The notes below the pieces were generated by a model. That model did not search any database. It had not been told where the DNA came from and saw nothing but the letters and a program-made list of their open reading frames with translations. Position numbers and translations under genes: made by a program. Below are positions 24,520 through 34,275 of a stretch of 64,000 nucleotides of DNA, one piece after another. This DNA comes from Rhodospirillales bacterium. Lineage in GTDB: Bacteria; Pseudomonadota; Alphaproteobacteria; Rhodospirillales; Shumkoniaceae. Every line of letters starts with the position of its first letter. The first letter of the stretch is position 1. The stretch lies in NCBI GenBank assembly GCA_028281785.1, contig JANQJG010000073.1, positions 1 through 64,000 on the forward strand. The letters run 5' to 3'.

Positions 24520-25539
24520 ATGGCGGCAGTTCGGGCCCTCCTTTTTATACTCTTCGGCGGATCCTTTTTGCTTCCAGGAGCGGTGGAAGCAGACGACGCC
24601 GTGTTCCTGAAGCAGAGCATCGTGGTGACGAAGAAGGACTGCCGGCGGATCGTCCGGCACCGGCCGGGCGGCGACGTTGCCTTCCGCCCGGGAGTTGATG
24701 TCCGGGGACGGCCGGTGGCTCCCGCCGATCTTGGCGGCCGGTCAAGGCTCGTGCTTCCCGAGACCTACAGCTTCGACATCACCGTCGATATCCGGCGCTT
24801 TCTCGATGGTCCGGAGGAGGACGCGGACACGGCGACCCGCGCGGTTCTGGCCGCCGACAAGGCAAGGGATGCGGCGACTCTGGCCGAATCGGCGGCGGCC
24901 TCTGCGGAGAACGCGGCCGAGGAAGCTCAGGACATCGCTGACGCGTCGGCGGCCGCCGCCGCCGCCGCCGACGCGGCTCTTCTGGCGGCTAGGACGGCCG
25001 TCGATGCCGATCCGTCCAATACCGCGCTTCGTCGCGCCGCCGATACCGCGGAGGCCGACGCGGAGGCCGCGGCCGCGACCGCCGCCCAGGCCCAGGCCGA
25101 TGCGGACCAGGTTACGGCGGCCGCCGAGCAGGCGCGATCATCGGCGGATGCCGCCGAGGCCTCTCAAACCGTCGATGGCAAGGCGACGGAAACGCAAAAC
25201 GCGGCCGATGCCGCCGCCGACGCGGCGTCTTTGGCGGCGACCATCAGCGGCGACCCTCAGCCCGGCGAGGATCCGGCGGTCACCGAGCTCCGCGACGCGG
25301 GCATCGCGGCCGCGACGGCCGCGACATCGGCGTCCGCTTCTGCCGGCGAGTCGGCCGCGGCCAATGCGGCGCTCGTCGCGGCGCTTCGCGATTCGAGCAG
25401 GTTCGGCGATGTGGACATGACCGTCGGCACCGTGGCGTACGACATCCGAACCGGCGAGCTGACCTTCAACGGGCAGCCCCTCGGCGATGCCGAGCATCAT
25501 GCCATCCTCGACGCTTGCCGACGCTATTACGGCTTCTGA
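24520..25539 (+). CDS. Secreted protein split by a long alanine-rich coiled-coil insert
   Basis: The 339-residue product has a signal peptide (about 1-25). An N-terminal module follows (CRRIVRHRPGGDVAFRPGVDVRGRPVAP ... YSFDITVDIRRFL). About 185 residues dominated by Ala, Asp, Glu and Thr come next, and then the C-terminal module GDVDMTVGTVAYDIRTGELTFNGQPL. By memory the two end modules belong together in small alphaproteobacterial secreted proteins, so the Ala-rich stretch reads as an insertion. The stretch looks helical, like a long coiled coil. ATG 24520 has GGGAGA seven bases upstream. The function is unknown. Confidence 0.7.
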   Translation: MAAVRALLFILFGGSFLLPGAVEADDAVFLKQSIVVTKKDCRRIVRHRPGGDVAFRPGVDVRGRPVAPADLGGRSRLVLPETYSFDITVDIRRFLDGPEEDADTATRAVLAADKARDAATLAESAAASAENAAEEAQDIADASAAAAAAADAALLAARTAVDADPSNTALRRAADTAEADAEAAAATAAQAQADADQVTAAAEQARSSADAAEASQTVDGKATETQNAADAAADAASLAATISGDPQPGEDPAVTELRDAGIAAATAATSASASAGESAAANAALVAALRDSSRFGDVDMTVGTVAYDIRTGELTFNGQPLGDAEHHAILDACRRYYGF

Positions 25540-25611
25540 TTCCGTCGGATCGACGCTATCTAATTTCACACCATCCATCACCCACCCATTCGGAACAGGA
25601 GGGGGAGGTCG

Positions 25612-26034
25612 GTGAGCAATCGCGCATTCGTCGCGGCAATTGCCGTCCTGGCGGTTTCTGCAATTTCTACCCTCGCCTCGGCGGCGGACTACAAGAGAGT
25701 CGAGCCGCTGGTGGACGCCGGTGAGACCGTCATCGGCGAGGCGGTCCGCTATCCGGAGGGCGCGCCGGCGCGGATCGAATCCCTAATCGTGACCATGGAG
25801 CCGGGGGAGACCACCGGCTGGCACAAGCACGGCGTACCGACCTATGGTTACATTCTCGAGGGCGAGCTGACCGTCGATTACGGCGCGCATGGGACGCGCG
25901 TCTACAAGGCCGGCACCGCTTTCCTGGAAGCCATCGACGCGTGGCATGACGGCCGCAACACTGGCGCCGGCCCGGCCCGGGTGCTGGTCGTGTTCATGGG
26001 CGCCGAAGGGGTGAGCAACGTCATTGCGAAATAG
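25612..26034 (+). CDS. Secreted cupin-domain protein
   Basis: The 140-residue product has a signal peptide (about 1-24, ending in TLASAADY) and a single cupin barrel. The first motif is GWHKHGVPTYGYILEGELTVDYG and the second is around AFLEAIDAWHDGRNTG, giving three histidines and a glutamate as possible metal ligands. It starts with GTG at 25612 behind GGAGGGGGAGG. The location is probably periplasmic. The substrate, if any, is unknown. Confidence 0.82.
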   Translation: MSNRAFVAAIAVLAVSAISTLASAADYKRVEPLVDAGETVIGEAVRYPEGAPARIESLIVTMEPGETTGWHKHGVPTYGYILEGELTVDYGAHGTRVYKAGTAFLEAIDAWHDGRNTGAGPARVLVVFMGAEGVSNVIAK

Positions 26035-26082
26035 GCGCCCTCGGTGACCGGGCGGTTCGTGGCCGCAGCCGATCTGTGCCCG

Positions 26083-26811
26083 TCATGTCGCGGCGGCTCT
26101 TGCCTCGGTTGCCAGGCGAACCAGCTCTGCGCGGGCCGCCGGGGCGTCCATGACGATCGTCCGGAAGGGCAGGCGGGCAACTTCGCCCTCTCGCCGGAGG
26201 TCGCAGCCCTCCGGATCGCAGCCGGTCATGGTCCAGCCGGTTCCGCTGCGGCCGAGGAGGCGTGTGGCGTACCCGTCGAGCGCGTCCCGATGATCCGCGT
26301 TCATATGGGCGAGGATGTCGGCCTCCTTGTCGGCCAGGGCACCGCAGGTCGAGACATCGAGGCGCAGCCTCCGCCCCTCGATCCAGCGCGCATCGGCGAA
26401 CCCGCCGATCAGCCGCGCCCGTACCATATCGACCAGGAAAATGCCGAAGTCGCGGAATTCCGTCATTGGCCGGGCCTGCGGATGGCGGGCGAAGAAACGC
26501 GCGGTCAGGCGGGGCTCCTTACTCCTTCTCGCGGTTCCAAGCACGGCAACGCGGCCGCGGGTTTGGGGATCCTCGCCCTGGGGCTCCTCGCGGAAGAGCA
26601 GCGACAAGCGCGGGTCCGCCTCCAGATTGTGGGTGTGCTCGGCCAGGGTCGAGAGGAACAGAATGGGGCTTCCGTCGTGGTCGCAGGCCGCGATGACCAG
26701 CGACCCGTAAGGCCAGCGCTCGGGACCCAGGGCCGTCGACAATGTCGCCGTGGCCGAGGAGCGTATCAGCGCGCGGGCTCTGGCCGCCGGGGATGGCCCA
26801 GTATCCGACAT
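26083..26811 (-). CDS. HugZ-like heme-utilisation / pyridoxamine-5-phosphate-oxidase-fold protein
   Basis: The 242-residue protein has an N-terminal flavin-binding split-barrel domain (about 8-150: ATLSTALGPERWPYGSLVIAACDHDGSPILFLSTLAEHTHNL). A C-terminal DUF2470-like domain has a conserved HMNADHRDAL motif. Homologues such as HugZ/HutZ bind or break down heme; others are general flavin-binding proteins. No heme-uptake genes are near, so the role is open. The start is uncertain (ATG 26811, 26823 or 26871); 26811 best matches the family's N-terminus. Confidence 0.82.
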   Translation of the reverse strand: MSDTGPSPAARARALIRSSATATLSTALGPERWPYGSLVIAACDHDGSPILFLSTLAEHTHNLEADPRLSLLFREEPQGEDPQTRGRVAVLGTARRSKEPRLTARFFARHPQARPMTEFRDFGIFLVDMVRARLIGGFADARWIEGRRLRLDVSTCGALADKEADILAHMNADHRDALDGYATRLLGRSGTGWTMTGCDPEGCDLRREGEVARLPFRTIVMDAPAARAELVRLATEARAAAT

Positions 26812-26926
26812 GCTTGGAAGCATTAGCGAGGTGGACGTCCGGCGCAAGCACGATCTCCCCAATTCCGCCATATTCCGTGCCCTTCATTCGCCGGGCTGGC
26901 CATTGATGTCGGTCCGGCCTTCGCCC

Positions 26927-27106
26927 AGAGAACTATTGGACCAAATGGACCCATTCTGACCGAGGCCTTTCGGGATGGCCTGCGGCGGGCGTCCGCTGCG
27001 TTGCCGGACTTGCCCGATGGCCCCGCATCGCGCCGCGTCCGGCGCCTGACGGACCGCGACGCCGCGGAGCCATCAGAATTGTTCCCATTTGGTCCAACAG
27101 TGCTCT
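26927..27106. repeat. 180-bp segment bounded by ~33-bp inverted repeats
   Basis: The left end (26927-26959) and right end (27073-27106) are near-perfect inverted copies. They share the exact core TTGGACCAAATGG and similar flanks (AGAG.ACT.TTGG... and ...ATTCTGA). About 113 GC-rich bases lie between. It occupies the divergent gap between the HugZ-like gene and proS. It could be a small non-autonomous element (MITE-like) or paired regulatory sites. No clear target-site duplication was seen. Confidence 0.65.
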
Positions 27107-27146
27107 AAAGTGCCGGCCCACGGCTCTCGGGAAGGAAACGGCCTCC

Positions 27147-28460
27147 ATGCGTTTGTCGCGATACTTTCTGCCCACCCTGAAGGAGAACCCGGCGGAGGCG
27201 CAGATCGTCTCCCATCGGCTGATGCTGCGCGCCGGCCTGATGCGCCAGTCGAGCGCCGGGATCTATTCCTGGCTGCCTCTCGGGTTCAAGGTGCTGAAGA
27301 AGGTCGAAGGGATCGTGCGGGAAGAGCAGGATCGCGCCGGCTGCCAAGAGATGCTGATGCCGACGGTGCAACCGGCGGAGCTATGGCGCGAGAGCGGCCG
27401 CTACGACGACTACGGTCCGGAGATGCTGCGCATCCGCGACCGCCATGACCGCGACATGCTGTACGGCCCGACCAATGAGGAACAGATCACCCAGATCTTT
27501 CGCGACAGTGTGAGGAGCTACAAGGATCTGCCGAAGCTGCTTTACCACATTCAGTGGAAGTTCCGGGACGAGATCCGCCCCCGTTTCGGCGTGATGCGGG
27601 GGCGCGAGTTCCTGATGAAGGATGCCTACTCCTTCGATCTCGACGCTGCCGGCGCCCGCAGGGCCTATAATAAGATGTTCCTGGCCTATCTTCGGACCTT
27701 CGAGCGCATGGGGCTCAAGAGCATTCCCATGTCAGCCGAGAGCGGACCCATCGGCGGCGATCTCAGCCATGAGTTCATCATCTTGGCGGAGACCGGGGAA
27801 ACCCAGGTCTACTGCGATCCCGCGAGGCTGGACCTCAAGGTGCCGGGCCCCGAGGTCTCCTATGACGACGATCTGCAGCCGGTGGTCGATCAATGGCTGT
27901 CGCTCTACGCGGCCACGGAAGACAAGCACGATCCCGAACGGGCCAAACATTTGGGCGACTCCCTGGTGATGGCGAGGGGAATCGAGGTCGGCCATATCTT
28001 CTATTTCGGAACCAAGTATTCGGTGCCGATGAAGGCTGCGGTCGCGGGCCCGAACGGCGAAAGCGTGCTTCTCGAATGCGGGTCCTACGGCATCGGCGTG
28101 TCGCGCTTGGTCGGCGCCATTATCGAGGCGTCGCACGATGAGCAGGGCATCGTCTGGCCGGAGAGTGTGGCCCCCTTCCAGATCGGTCTGGTCAATCTGA
28201 AGGCGGGTGATCCGGACTGCGAGGCAGCGTGTGATGACGTTTACGGCAAGCTGACCGGCGCCGGCGTCGAGGTGCTGTATGACGATCGTGACGAAAGGCC
28301 GGGCGTGAAGTTCGCGGACATGGATCTCATCGGCCTGCCTTGGCAGTTGGTCGTTGGCCCCCGCGGCCTCAAGAACGGCGTCGTCGAGCTTAAGGCGAGG
28401 AAGGTCGGCGAGCGCCATGACTTGTCGCCCGAATCGGCGCTTGCCCGGTTCGTCGGCTAG
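27147..28460 (+). CDS. proS: Prolyl-tRNA synthetase (short alphaproteobacterial type)
   Basis: The 437-residue class II synthetase attaches proline to tRNA-Pro. Visible blocks are [41 protein letters not shown], the motif-2-like [27 protein letters not shown], and the motif-3-like [18 protein letters not shown]-terminal anticodon-binding domain follows. It lacks the ~180-residue editing insertion of E. coli ProRS, as is usual in alphaproteobacteria. It is followed by the lol genes. Confidence 0.96.
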   Translation: MRLSRYFLPTLKENPAEAQIVSHRLMLRAGLMRQSSAGIYSWLPLGFKVLKKVEGIVREEQDRAGCQEMLMPTVQPAELWRESGRYDDYGPEMLRIRDRHDRDMLYGPTNEEQITQIFRDSVRSYKDLPKLLYHIQWKFRDEIRPRFGVMRGREFLMKDAYSFDLDAAGARRAYNKMFLAYLRTFERMGLKSIPMSAESGPIGGDLSHEFIILAETGETQVYCDPARLDLKVPGPEVSYDDDLQPVVDQWLSLYAATEDKHDPERAKHLGDSLVMARGIEVGHIFYFGTKYSVPMKAAVAGPNGESVLLECGSYGIGVSRLVGAIIEASHDEQGIVWPESVAPFQIGLVNLKAGDPDCEAACDDVYGKLTGAGVEVLYDDRDERPGVKFADMDLIGLPWQLVVGPRGLKNGVVELKARKVGERHDLSPESALARFVG

Positions 28461-28494
28461 CCTCATCTGACAACGCGCGAGAGGAAATCTGCTC

Positions 28495-29739
28495 GTGTTC
28501 TCCCGGTTCGAATGGATGGTCGCCATGCGCTACCTGCGGGCAAGGCGGCAGGAAGGCTTCATCTCCGTCATCGCGTGGTTCTCGCTGCTCGGCATCGCGT
28601 TGGGGGTGGCGACGCTGATCATCGTGATGTCCGTCATGAACGGCTTCCGCCAGGAACTCCTGACCCGCATCCTCGGGATCAACGGCCATCTCATGGTATC
28701 GGGCCAGGCCAATCGTCTGGCCGATTTCGATGATCTCGCCGAGCGTGTTCGGGGCGTGCCGGATGTGGTTCAGGTGACGCCGATGATCGAGGGCCAGGTC
28801 ATGGCGACGGTTCGTGGGACGGCCCGCGGCGCCGTCGTGCGGGGCGTGCGCGGAAGCGATCTCGCGGCCCGCTCGATCATCGCGGACAACATCCTCGCGG
28901 GATCGCTGGACGACTTCTCGGGCGGTGACGCCGTGGTTGTCGGTTCGCGGCTGGCGGCGCTGCTGGGGCTCGGCGTCGGCGACAAGATCTCCCTGATTTC
29001 GCCGAAGGGAAATGTCACCGCCTTCGGGACGGTGCCCCGGGTGCGGGCCTATCGCATTGTCGCGACGTTCAACATCGGCATGTACGAGTACGATTCGAGC
29101 TTCATCTTCATGCCGTTGGAGGCGGCGCAGGTCTATTTCCGGCTGCCCGATGCCGTCACCAACCTCGAAGTCTATGTCGAGAATGTCAACAGCACCCGGT
29201 CGGCCGGTGTCGAGATCTCGCGCCTGTTGTCCGGCGCCGGCCGGGTCATCGATTGGCAGCAGCTCAACGCCAGCTTCTTCAATGCGATCCAGGTCGAGCG
29301 GAACGTGATGTTCCTGATCCTCACCCTGATCATCGTCGTTGCCGCCTTCAACATCATCTCCAGCATGATCATGCTGGTTAAGGACAAGGGCCGCGACATC
29401 GCCATCCTGCGCACGATGGGCGCGACCAGCGGCATGGTCATGCGGATCTTCTTCCTGGCTGGGGCCAGCGTCGGCATTATCGGGACGTTCCTCGGCTTTC
29501 TTCTCGGACTTCTCTTTTCCGCGAACATCGAGACGATACGCCAGTGGATTCAGGGCCTGACCGGCAGCGAACTGTTCGACCCCACGATCTATTTCCTGTC
29601 CCAGCTCCCCGCCGAGGTGAATCCTTGGGAGGTGTTGGCCGTCGTCGGCATGGGGTTGGGGCTGTCCTTCCTGGCCACGATCTATCCATCCTGGCGGGCC
29701 TCGCGCATCGACCCGGCGGAGGCGCTGCGTTATGAGTGA
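28495..29739 (+). CDS. lolC: Lipoprotein-releasing ABC transporter permease LolC/LolE
   Basis: The 414-residue inner-membrane protein has one N-terminal and three C-terminal membrane helices flanking a large periplasmic domain. It opens with [47 protein letters not shown], the family signature. It works with LolD to extract outer-membrane lipoproteins from the inner membrane. A single LolC/E-type gene with LolD is the common alphaproteobacterial arrangement, so it may form a homodimer. It starts with GTG behind GAGAGGAAA. Confidence 0.93.
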   Translation: MFSRFEWMVAMRYLRARRQEGFISVIAWFSLLGIALGVATLIIVMSVMNGFRQELLTRILGINGHLMVSGQANRLADFDDLAERVRGVPDVVQVTPMIEGQVMATVRGTARGAVVRGVRGSDLAARSIIADNILAGSLDDFSGGDAVVVGSRLAALLGLGVGDKISLISPKGNVTAFGTVPRVRAYRIVATFNIGMYEYDSSFIFMPLEAAQVYFRLPDAVTNLEVYVENVNSTRSAGVEISRLLSGAGRVIDWQQLNASFFNAIQVERNVMFLILTLIIVVAAFNIISSMIMLVKDKGRDIAILRTMGATSGMVMRIFFLAGASVGIIGTFLGFLLGLLFSANIETIRQWIQGLTGSELFDPTIYFLSQLPAEVNPWEVLAVVGMGLGLSFLATIYPSWRASRIDPAEALRYE

Positions 29740-30412
29740 CATCGTTCTTGGGCTACGCCGGGTCATCCGTAGCTTCCGCCAGGGACGGCGGGCGCTGGAG
29801 GTTCTGCGCGGGGTCGACCTGGAAATCAAGGCGGGCGAGATCGTGGCTCTTATCGGGCCCTCGGGCGCGGGCAAGTCCACGCTGTTGCACATCGCCGGGC
29901 TTCTGGAACGTCCGGACGACGGCGAGGTTCTGGTTTCCGGCGAGTCCTCGCGTGAGCTTGGCGACGACGCGCGGACACGATTGCGGCGCCACAACATCGG
30001 CTTCGTCTACCAGTATCATCACCTGCTGCCCGAATTCTCGGCGCTCGAGAACGTGCTGGTCCCGCAGATCATCGCCGGGTTCGACCGCGGCGAGGCCCGG
30101 AAAAGGGCGAGCGAACTGCTTGCGATGCTTGGCCTGACGGAGCGCGAAACCCACCGGCCCGGTCGTCTGTCAGGGGGCGAACAGCAGCGGGTGGCCATTG
30201 CCCGTGCGCTCGCAAACTCGCCCAAGCTGCTGCTCGCGGACGAGCCCACGGGCAACCTCGATCCCGACACCGCCAACGAGGTCTTCAGCCTGTTGCTGAG
30301 CATTGCGCGCAATGCCGGGCTCAGTGTCCTGATCGCCACACACAACACCGATCTGGCCGCCCGCATGGACCGCACCGTGCGCCTCGACCACGGTGTCGTC
30401 GTTCCGGCTTAA
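29732..30412 (+). CDS. lolD: Lipoprotein-releasing ABC transporter ATPase LolD
   Basis: The 226-residue ATPase has Walker [10 protein letters not shown] (about residues 43-51), the ABC signature [15 protein letters not shown] (about 146-160), Walker [13 protein letters not shown] and a switch His (ATHNT). It powers lipoprotein release with the permease encoded upstream. It overlaps that gene by eight bases, indicating translational coupling. Confidence 0.95.
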   Translation: MSDIVLGLRRVIRSFRQGRRALEVLRGVDLEIKAGEIVALIGPSGAGKSTLLHIAGLLERPDDGEVLVSGESSRELGDDARTRLRRHNIGFVYQYHHLLPEFSALENVLVPQIIAGFDRGEARKRASELLAMLGLTERETHRPGRLSGGEQQRVAIARALANSPKLLLADEPTGNLDPDTANEVFSLLLSIARNAGLSVLIATHNTDLAARMDRTVRLDHGVVVPA

Positions 30413-30446
30413 AATCATCCCCGATTCACACAACAACTCAATTTCT

Positions 30447-30455
30447 TGTGGATAA
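30447..30455 (-). promoter_or_regulatory. Consensus DnaA box upstream of dnaE
   Basis: TGTGGATAA (the reverse complement of TTATCCACA) lies 61 bases before the dnaE start. It is a single perfect match. A role in coordinating dnaE with replication is speculative. Confidence 0.35.
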
Positions 30456-30515
30456 GCCGAGGCCCGGCGCCAGATATGGATGGCATGGTGCGGTCGGCTG
30501 TGGAATCCTTTCGCC

Positions 30516-33500
30516 ATGGCGCATGCCGATTTCGTCCATTTGAGAGTCCACACGGCCTACTCCCTGCTGGAGGGGGCGATCCGCGTTCCGGAATTGGTCG
30601 GCTTGGCGCGCGATCACCGCATGCCGGCCGTGGCCATGACCGACACGGACAACATCTTCGGCGCGATGGACTTCTCGGCCGCCTGCGCCGCCGCCGGCAT
30701 CCAACCGATCATCGGTTGTCAGCTCAGCGTTATCGACGGCGCCACAGCGACCGGCCGCAGCGAGGGCAACGGCCGCGGCAACGGGCTCCCGCCGTCCCGG
30801 ACGCTTGTCCTTCTCGTCCAAAACGATACCGGGTATCAAAACCTTCTGCGGCTGCTCAAGCTGGCTTATCTGGACGGCGAGGAAGCGACGGACCCCCGGG
30901 TTCCGCTGGCCGCTCTCGGGCGAAACGCCAAGGGACTTCTGGCGCTCACCGGCGGTCCGCGGGGACCGCTGGGGCCAAGCCTTGCCGAGGGGCGCGTGGA
31001 TGACGCTGAGGCAATCCTCCTTCGCCTTGTCGAAGCCTTCCCGAACCGGCTGTATGTGGAACTCCAGCGTCACGGACAAGACTCCGAAAGGCTGATCGAG
31101 AACGGTTTGGTGGATCTCGCCTACCGGCACAGCCTGCCGTTGGTCGCGACCAATGAAGCCTTCTTTCCGAAGCAGGACATGTTCGAGGCGCATGACGCGC
31201 TGACCTGCATCGCCGGGAGCGCCTATGTCTCCGAGCCCGGCCGGATGCGCCTCACGGCTGAGCACTGTTTCAAAGGCGCCGCCGAGATGCGGGCCTTGTT
31301 CGCGGACCTACCCGAGGCCGTCGATAACACGCTGGTCGTGGCTCGCCGCTGCGCCTTCATGGTGGAGAAGCGAAAACCCATCCTGCCGCCTTATGACTGT
31401 GGAGAGGGCCGCAACGAGGCCGACGAGCTGAAGGCCCTCGCACGGGACGGGCTGGAGACGCGCCTGGAGGCGCAGGTGTTCGCCGACGGCATGTCGGAGG
31501 AGGAGAGGGCGGCGGCGGCCAAGCCCTATCGGGAGCGTCTCGACTACGAACTCGATGTGATCATCGACATGGGGTTTGCCGGCTACTTCCTGATCGTGGC
31601 CGAGTTTATCCGCTGGGCCAAGTCGGAGGGCATTCCCGTAGGGCCGGGACGCGGATCGGGGGCGGGCTCGGTGGTCGCCTGGTCTCTCACCATCACCGAT
31701 CTCGATCCCCTCCGTTTTGGCCTCCTGTTCGAGCGGTTCCTGAACCCCGAGCGGGTGTCGATGCCGGATTTCGATATCGATTTCTGCCAGGACCAGCGGG
31801 ATCGCGTGATCCGCCATGTGCAGGAGAAGTACGGCCACGACAAGGTGGCTCAGATCATCACCTTCGGAAAGCTGCAGGCGCGGGCGGTCCTGCGCGATGT
31901 CGGCCGCGTGCTCGAGATGCCCTACTCGCAGGTGGACCGGATCTGCAAGCTCGTCCCCAACAACCCGGCCCATCCGGTGAATCTCGAGCAGGCCATCGCC
32001 GGCGAGCCCCAGTTGCAGAAGATGATCGCCGAGGAGGAGGCCGTCACCCGGCTGTTCGCGATCGCGCGCCCGCTCGAGGGCCTTTATCGCCACGCCTCGA
32101 CCCACGCCGCCGGCGTTGTGATTGGCGACCGGCCCCTGGAGGAACTGATCCCGCTCTATCGCGATCCGCGGTCGGACATGCCGGTGACCGGCTTCAACAT
32201 GAAGTTCGTGGAATCGGCGGGGCTGGTGAAGTTCGATTTCCTCGGCCTCAAGACGCTGACGGTCCTGGCCCGGGCGGTCGAGCTGCTTGCCGGCCGCCAC
32301 ATTCCTATCGACCTGTCCCACCTGCCGCTTGATGACGAGGCGACCTTCCGCTTGCTGGGGAAGGGCGAAACCACCGGCGTGTTCCAGTTGGAAAGCGCCG
32401 GCATGCGGGATGTCCTGCGCAAGCTCCGGCCCGACAACTTCGAGGACATCATCGCCATCGTCTCGCTCTATCGCCCGGGGCCGATGGACAACATCCCCAG
32501 CTACATCCGGCGCAAGCATGGCGACGAGGCGCCCGACTATCTTTATCCAACGCTTGAGGAAATCCTCAAAGAGACCTATGGCATCATCATTTATCAGGAA
32601 CAGGTGATGCAGATCGCACAGGTGTTGTCGGGCTATACGCTCGGCGGCGCTGACTTGCTTCGCCGCGCCATGGGCAAGAAGATCAAGTCCGAAATGGATC
32701 TGCAGCGGCAGACCTTCGTCGAAGGGGCGGTTGCCCGCGGGGTACCCAAATCCAAGGCGACGACGATCTTCGATCTCGTGGCCAAGTTCGCGGGCTACGG
32801 CTTCAACAAATCGCATGCCGCCGCTTATGCCTTGGTCGCTTATCAGACGGCCTACCTCAAGGCGAACCACCCGGTCGAGTTCATGGCCGCGTCGATGACC
32901 CTCGACATGCACAACACGGACAAGCTGTCCGGCTATCGGCAGGAGCTGAATCGTCTCCAAATCCCGTTGCTGCCGCCGGACGTCAATGCCTCGGACACGG
33001 CCTTCGCGGTCGAGACGGATGCCGAGGGCAAGGGCGCCGTTCGCTATGCGCTGGCGGCCATCCGGAATGTGGGCGAGGGGGCCATGGGGGCCCTGGTTGA
33101 CGAACGCCGGGAGAATGGTCCGTTCAAGGGGCTCGCCGACCTGATCAACCGCATCGATCCGCATGTGTTGAACAAGCGGCAGCTCGAAAATCTGGTGCGG
33201 GCGGGGGCTCTCGACAGCCTCCATGGAAACCGCCGGCAGCTCTTCGAGGCCGGAGACTCCCTCCTTCGCCATGCGGCGGCGGTGGCCGAGGATCGGATCA
33301 GCAATCAGATGGGATTGTTCGGCGAAGCCGGGGAGGCGACGCTTCCGGTTCTGCCGGACCTGCCGGACTGGTCGCCGATGGACCGCCTGCGCGAGGAATT
33401 CGAGGCTATCGGTTTTTATCTCTCCGCCCACCCCCTTGATGCCTATGGCAAAACCCTGGCGCGGCTGGGCGCCCAGCCGGTGGCCGAGATTCTGGCCGAG

Positions 33501-33992
33501 GGTCGCTCCCGCGCCGTGTCGCTGGCCGGGACTGTGATCGCCAAGAAGGAGCGCACCTCGGGACGGGGAAACCGCTTCGCCTTTGTCCAATTCTCGGATG
33601 CCTCGGGCGTTTTCGAAGTGACGGCGTTTTCGGAAGTGCTGGCCGCCAGCCGCGACCTCCTGGAGGTCGGCAACTCCCTGTTCGTCAAGGCGACGGCCCA
33701 ATTCGAGGGGGAAGACGTGCGCTTTACCGCCCAATCCCTGTCCCCGTTGGCGGAGGTGGCGGCCCAGACCAGCCCGGGGCTCAAACTGAGTCTGCGGTCG
33801 GGGGCGTCTCTGGCGCGTGTTCGTGAGACGCTGAACCGCAGCGGAAAGGGGCGGGGCCGTGTGCAGCTTCTGTGCAGTCTCGAGGATGGCAGCGAAGTAG
33901 AAGTCGTTCTGTCGGAAGGTTATGCCGTCTCTCCCGCCGTGCTGTTCGAAATGCGGGACATCCCCGGCATCCTGAATGCCGAAGAGATATAG
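30516..33992 (+). CDS. dnaE: DNA polymerase III alpha subunit
   Basis: The 1158-residue replicative polymerase has an N-terminal PHP domain (HLRVHTAYSLLEGA). The catalytic core contains GPGRGSGAGSVVAWSL and the metal-binding PDFDIDFCQD. QDRVIRHVQEKYG, a helix-hairpin-helix region and a C-terminal OB domain follow (VSLAGTVIAKKERTSGRGNRFAFVQFSD). ATG 30516 is chosen because MAHADFVHLRVH matches the family's N-terminus; the frame is open 12 codons further up. It is the main chromosomal replicase subunit and stands alone after lolD. Confidence 0.97.
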   Translation: MAHADFVHLRVHTAYSLLEGAIRVPELVGLARDHRMPAVAMTDTDNIFGAMDFSAACAAAGIQPIIGCQLSVIDGATATGRSEGNGRGNGLPPSRTLVLLVQNDTGYQNLLRLLKLAYLDGEEATDPRVPLAALGRNAKGLLALTGGPRGPLGPSLAEGRVDDAEAILLRLVEAFPNRLYVELQRHGQDSERLIENGLVDLAYRHSLPLVATNEAFFPKQDMFEAHDALTCIAGSAYVSEPGRMRLTAEHCFKGAAEMRALFADLPEAVDNTLVVARRCAFMVEKRKPILPPYDCGEGRNEADELKALARDGLETRLEAQVFADGMSEEERAAAAKPYRERLDYELDVIIDMGFAGYFLIVAEFIRWAKSEGIPVGPGRGSGAGSVVAWSLTITDLDPLRFGLLFERFLNPERVSMPDFDIDFCQDQRDRVIRHVQEKYGHDKVAQIITFGKLQARAVLRDVGRVLEMPYSQVDRICKLVPNNPAHPVNLEQAIAGEPQLQKMIAEEEAVTRLFAIARPLEGLYRHASTHAAGVVIGDRPLEELIPLYRDPRSDMPVTGFNMKFVESAGLVKFDFLGLKTLTVLARAVELLAGRHIPIDLSHLPLDDEATFRLLGKGETTGVFQLESAGMRDVLRKLRPDNFEDIIAIVSLYRPGPMDNIPSYIRRKHGDEAPDYLYPTLEEILKETYGIIIYQEQVMQIAQVLSGYTLGGADLLRRAMGKKIKSEMDLQRQTFVEGAVARGVPKSKATTIFDLVAKFAGYGFNKSHAAAYALVAYQTAYLKANHPVEFMAASMTLDMHNTDKLSGYRQELNRLQIPLLPPDVNASDTAFAVETDAEGKGAVRYALAAIRNVGEGAMGALVDERRENGPFKGLADLINRIDPHVLNKRQLENLVRAGALDSLHGNRRQLFEAGDSLLRHAAAVAEDRISNQMGLFGEAGEATLPVLPDLPDWSPMDRLREEFEAIGFYLSAHPLDAYGKTLARLGAQPVAEILAEGRSRAVSLAGTVIAKKERTSGRGNRFAFVQFSDASGVFEVTAFSEVLAASRDLLEVGNSLFVKATAQFEGEDVRFTAQSLSPLAEVAAQTSPGLKLSLRSGASLARVRETLNRSGKGRGRVQLLCSLEDGSEVEVVLSEGYAVSPAVLFEMRDIPGILNAEEI

Positions 33993-34140
33993 AACACTTC
34001 CTCTCTCCCCCATTTGTGACCCCGCTGTCTTTTGTTAGGGACCCTCATACTGCGGCGACCCGGGGAGGCCGACCCCTTTGACCGTCCTATCGCCTTGATT
34101 GGCATGGCCCGGCAGCCCGAAATCCCTTGCAATACATTGA

Positions 34141-34243
34141 GGCCGGCGGTAAGTAACCGGCCCAAATCCGCACGCGGGCAGGCGGTTGTCGGTGATCAAC
34201 CGATGGATCGCTCCGGTGCCCGGCTTGACCGGGAATCGCCCGC
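34141..34243 (+). promoter_or_regulatory. Candidate structured rpsB mRNA leader (three-way junction)
   Basis: Upstream of rpsB, GGCCGG (34141-34146) pairs with CCGGCC (34157-34162). Next, GCGGGC (34174-34179) pairs with GCCCGC (34238-34243) and encloses two hairpins, CGGTTG/CAACCG (34183-34202) and CCCGG/CCGGG (34219-34233). This forms a tidy three-way junction ending 32 bases before the S2 start. Ribosomal protein leaders of this kind often serve feedback control by the protein. Binding by S2 is inferred. Confidence 0.5.
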
Positions 34244-34275
34244 GGACGTTCGCAACCGGAAAAAGGTGACAAATC

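Noticed and set aside
31308..34013. Very long open frame (about 900 codons) antisense to dnaE
   Set aside because: It is a byproduct of high GC in codon position three of dnaE; its translation has no recognisable domain, while dnaE matches its family along the whole length.
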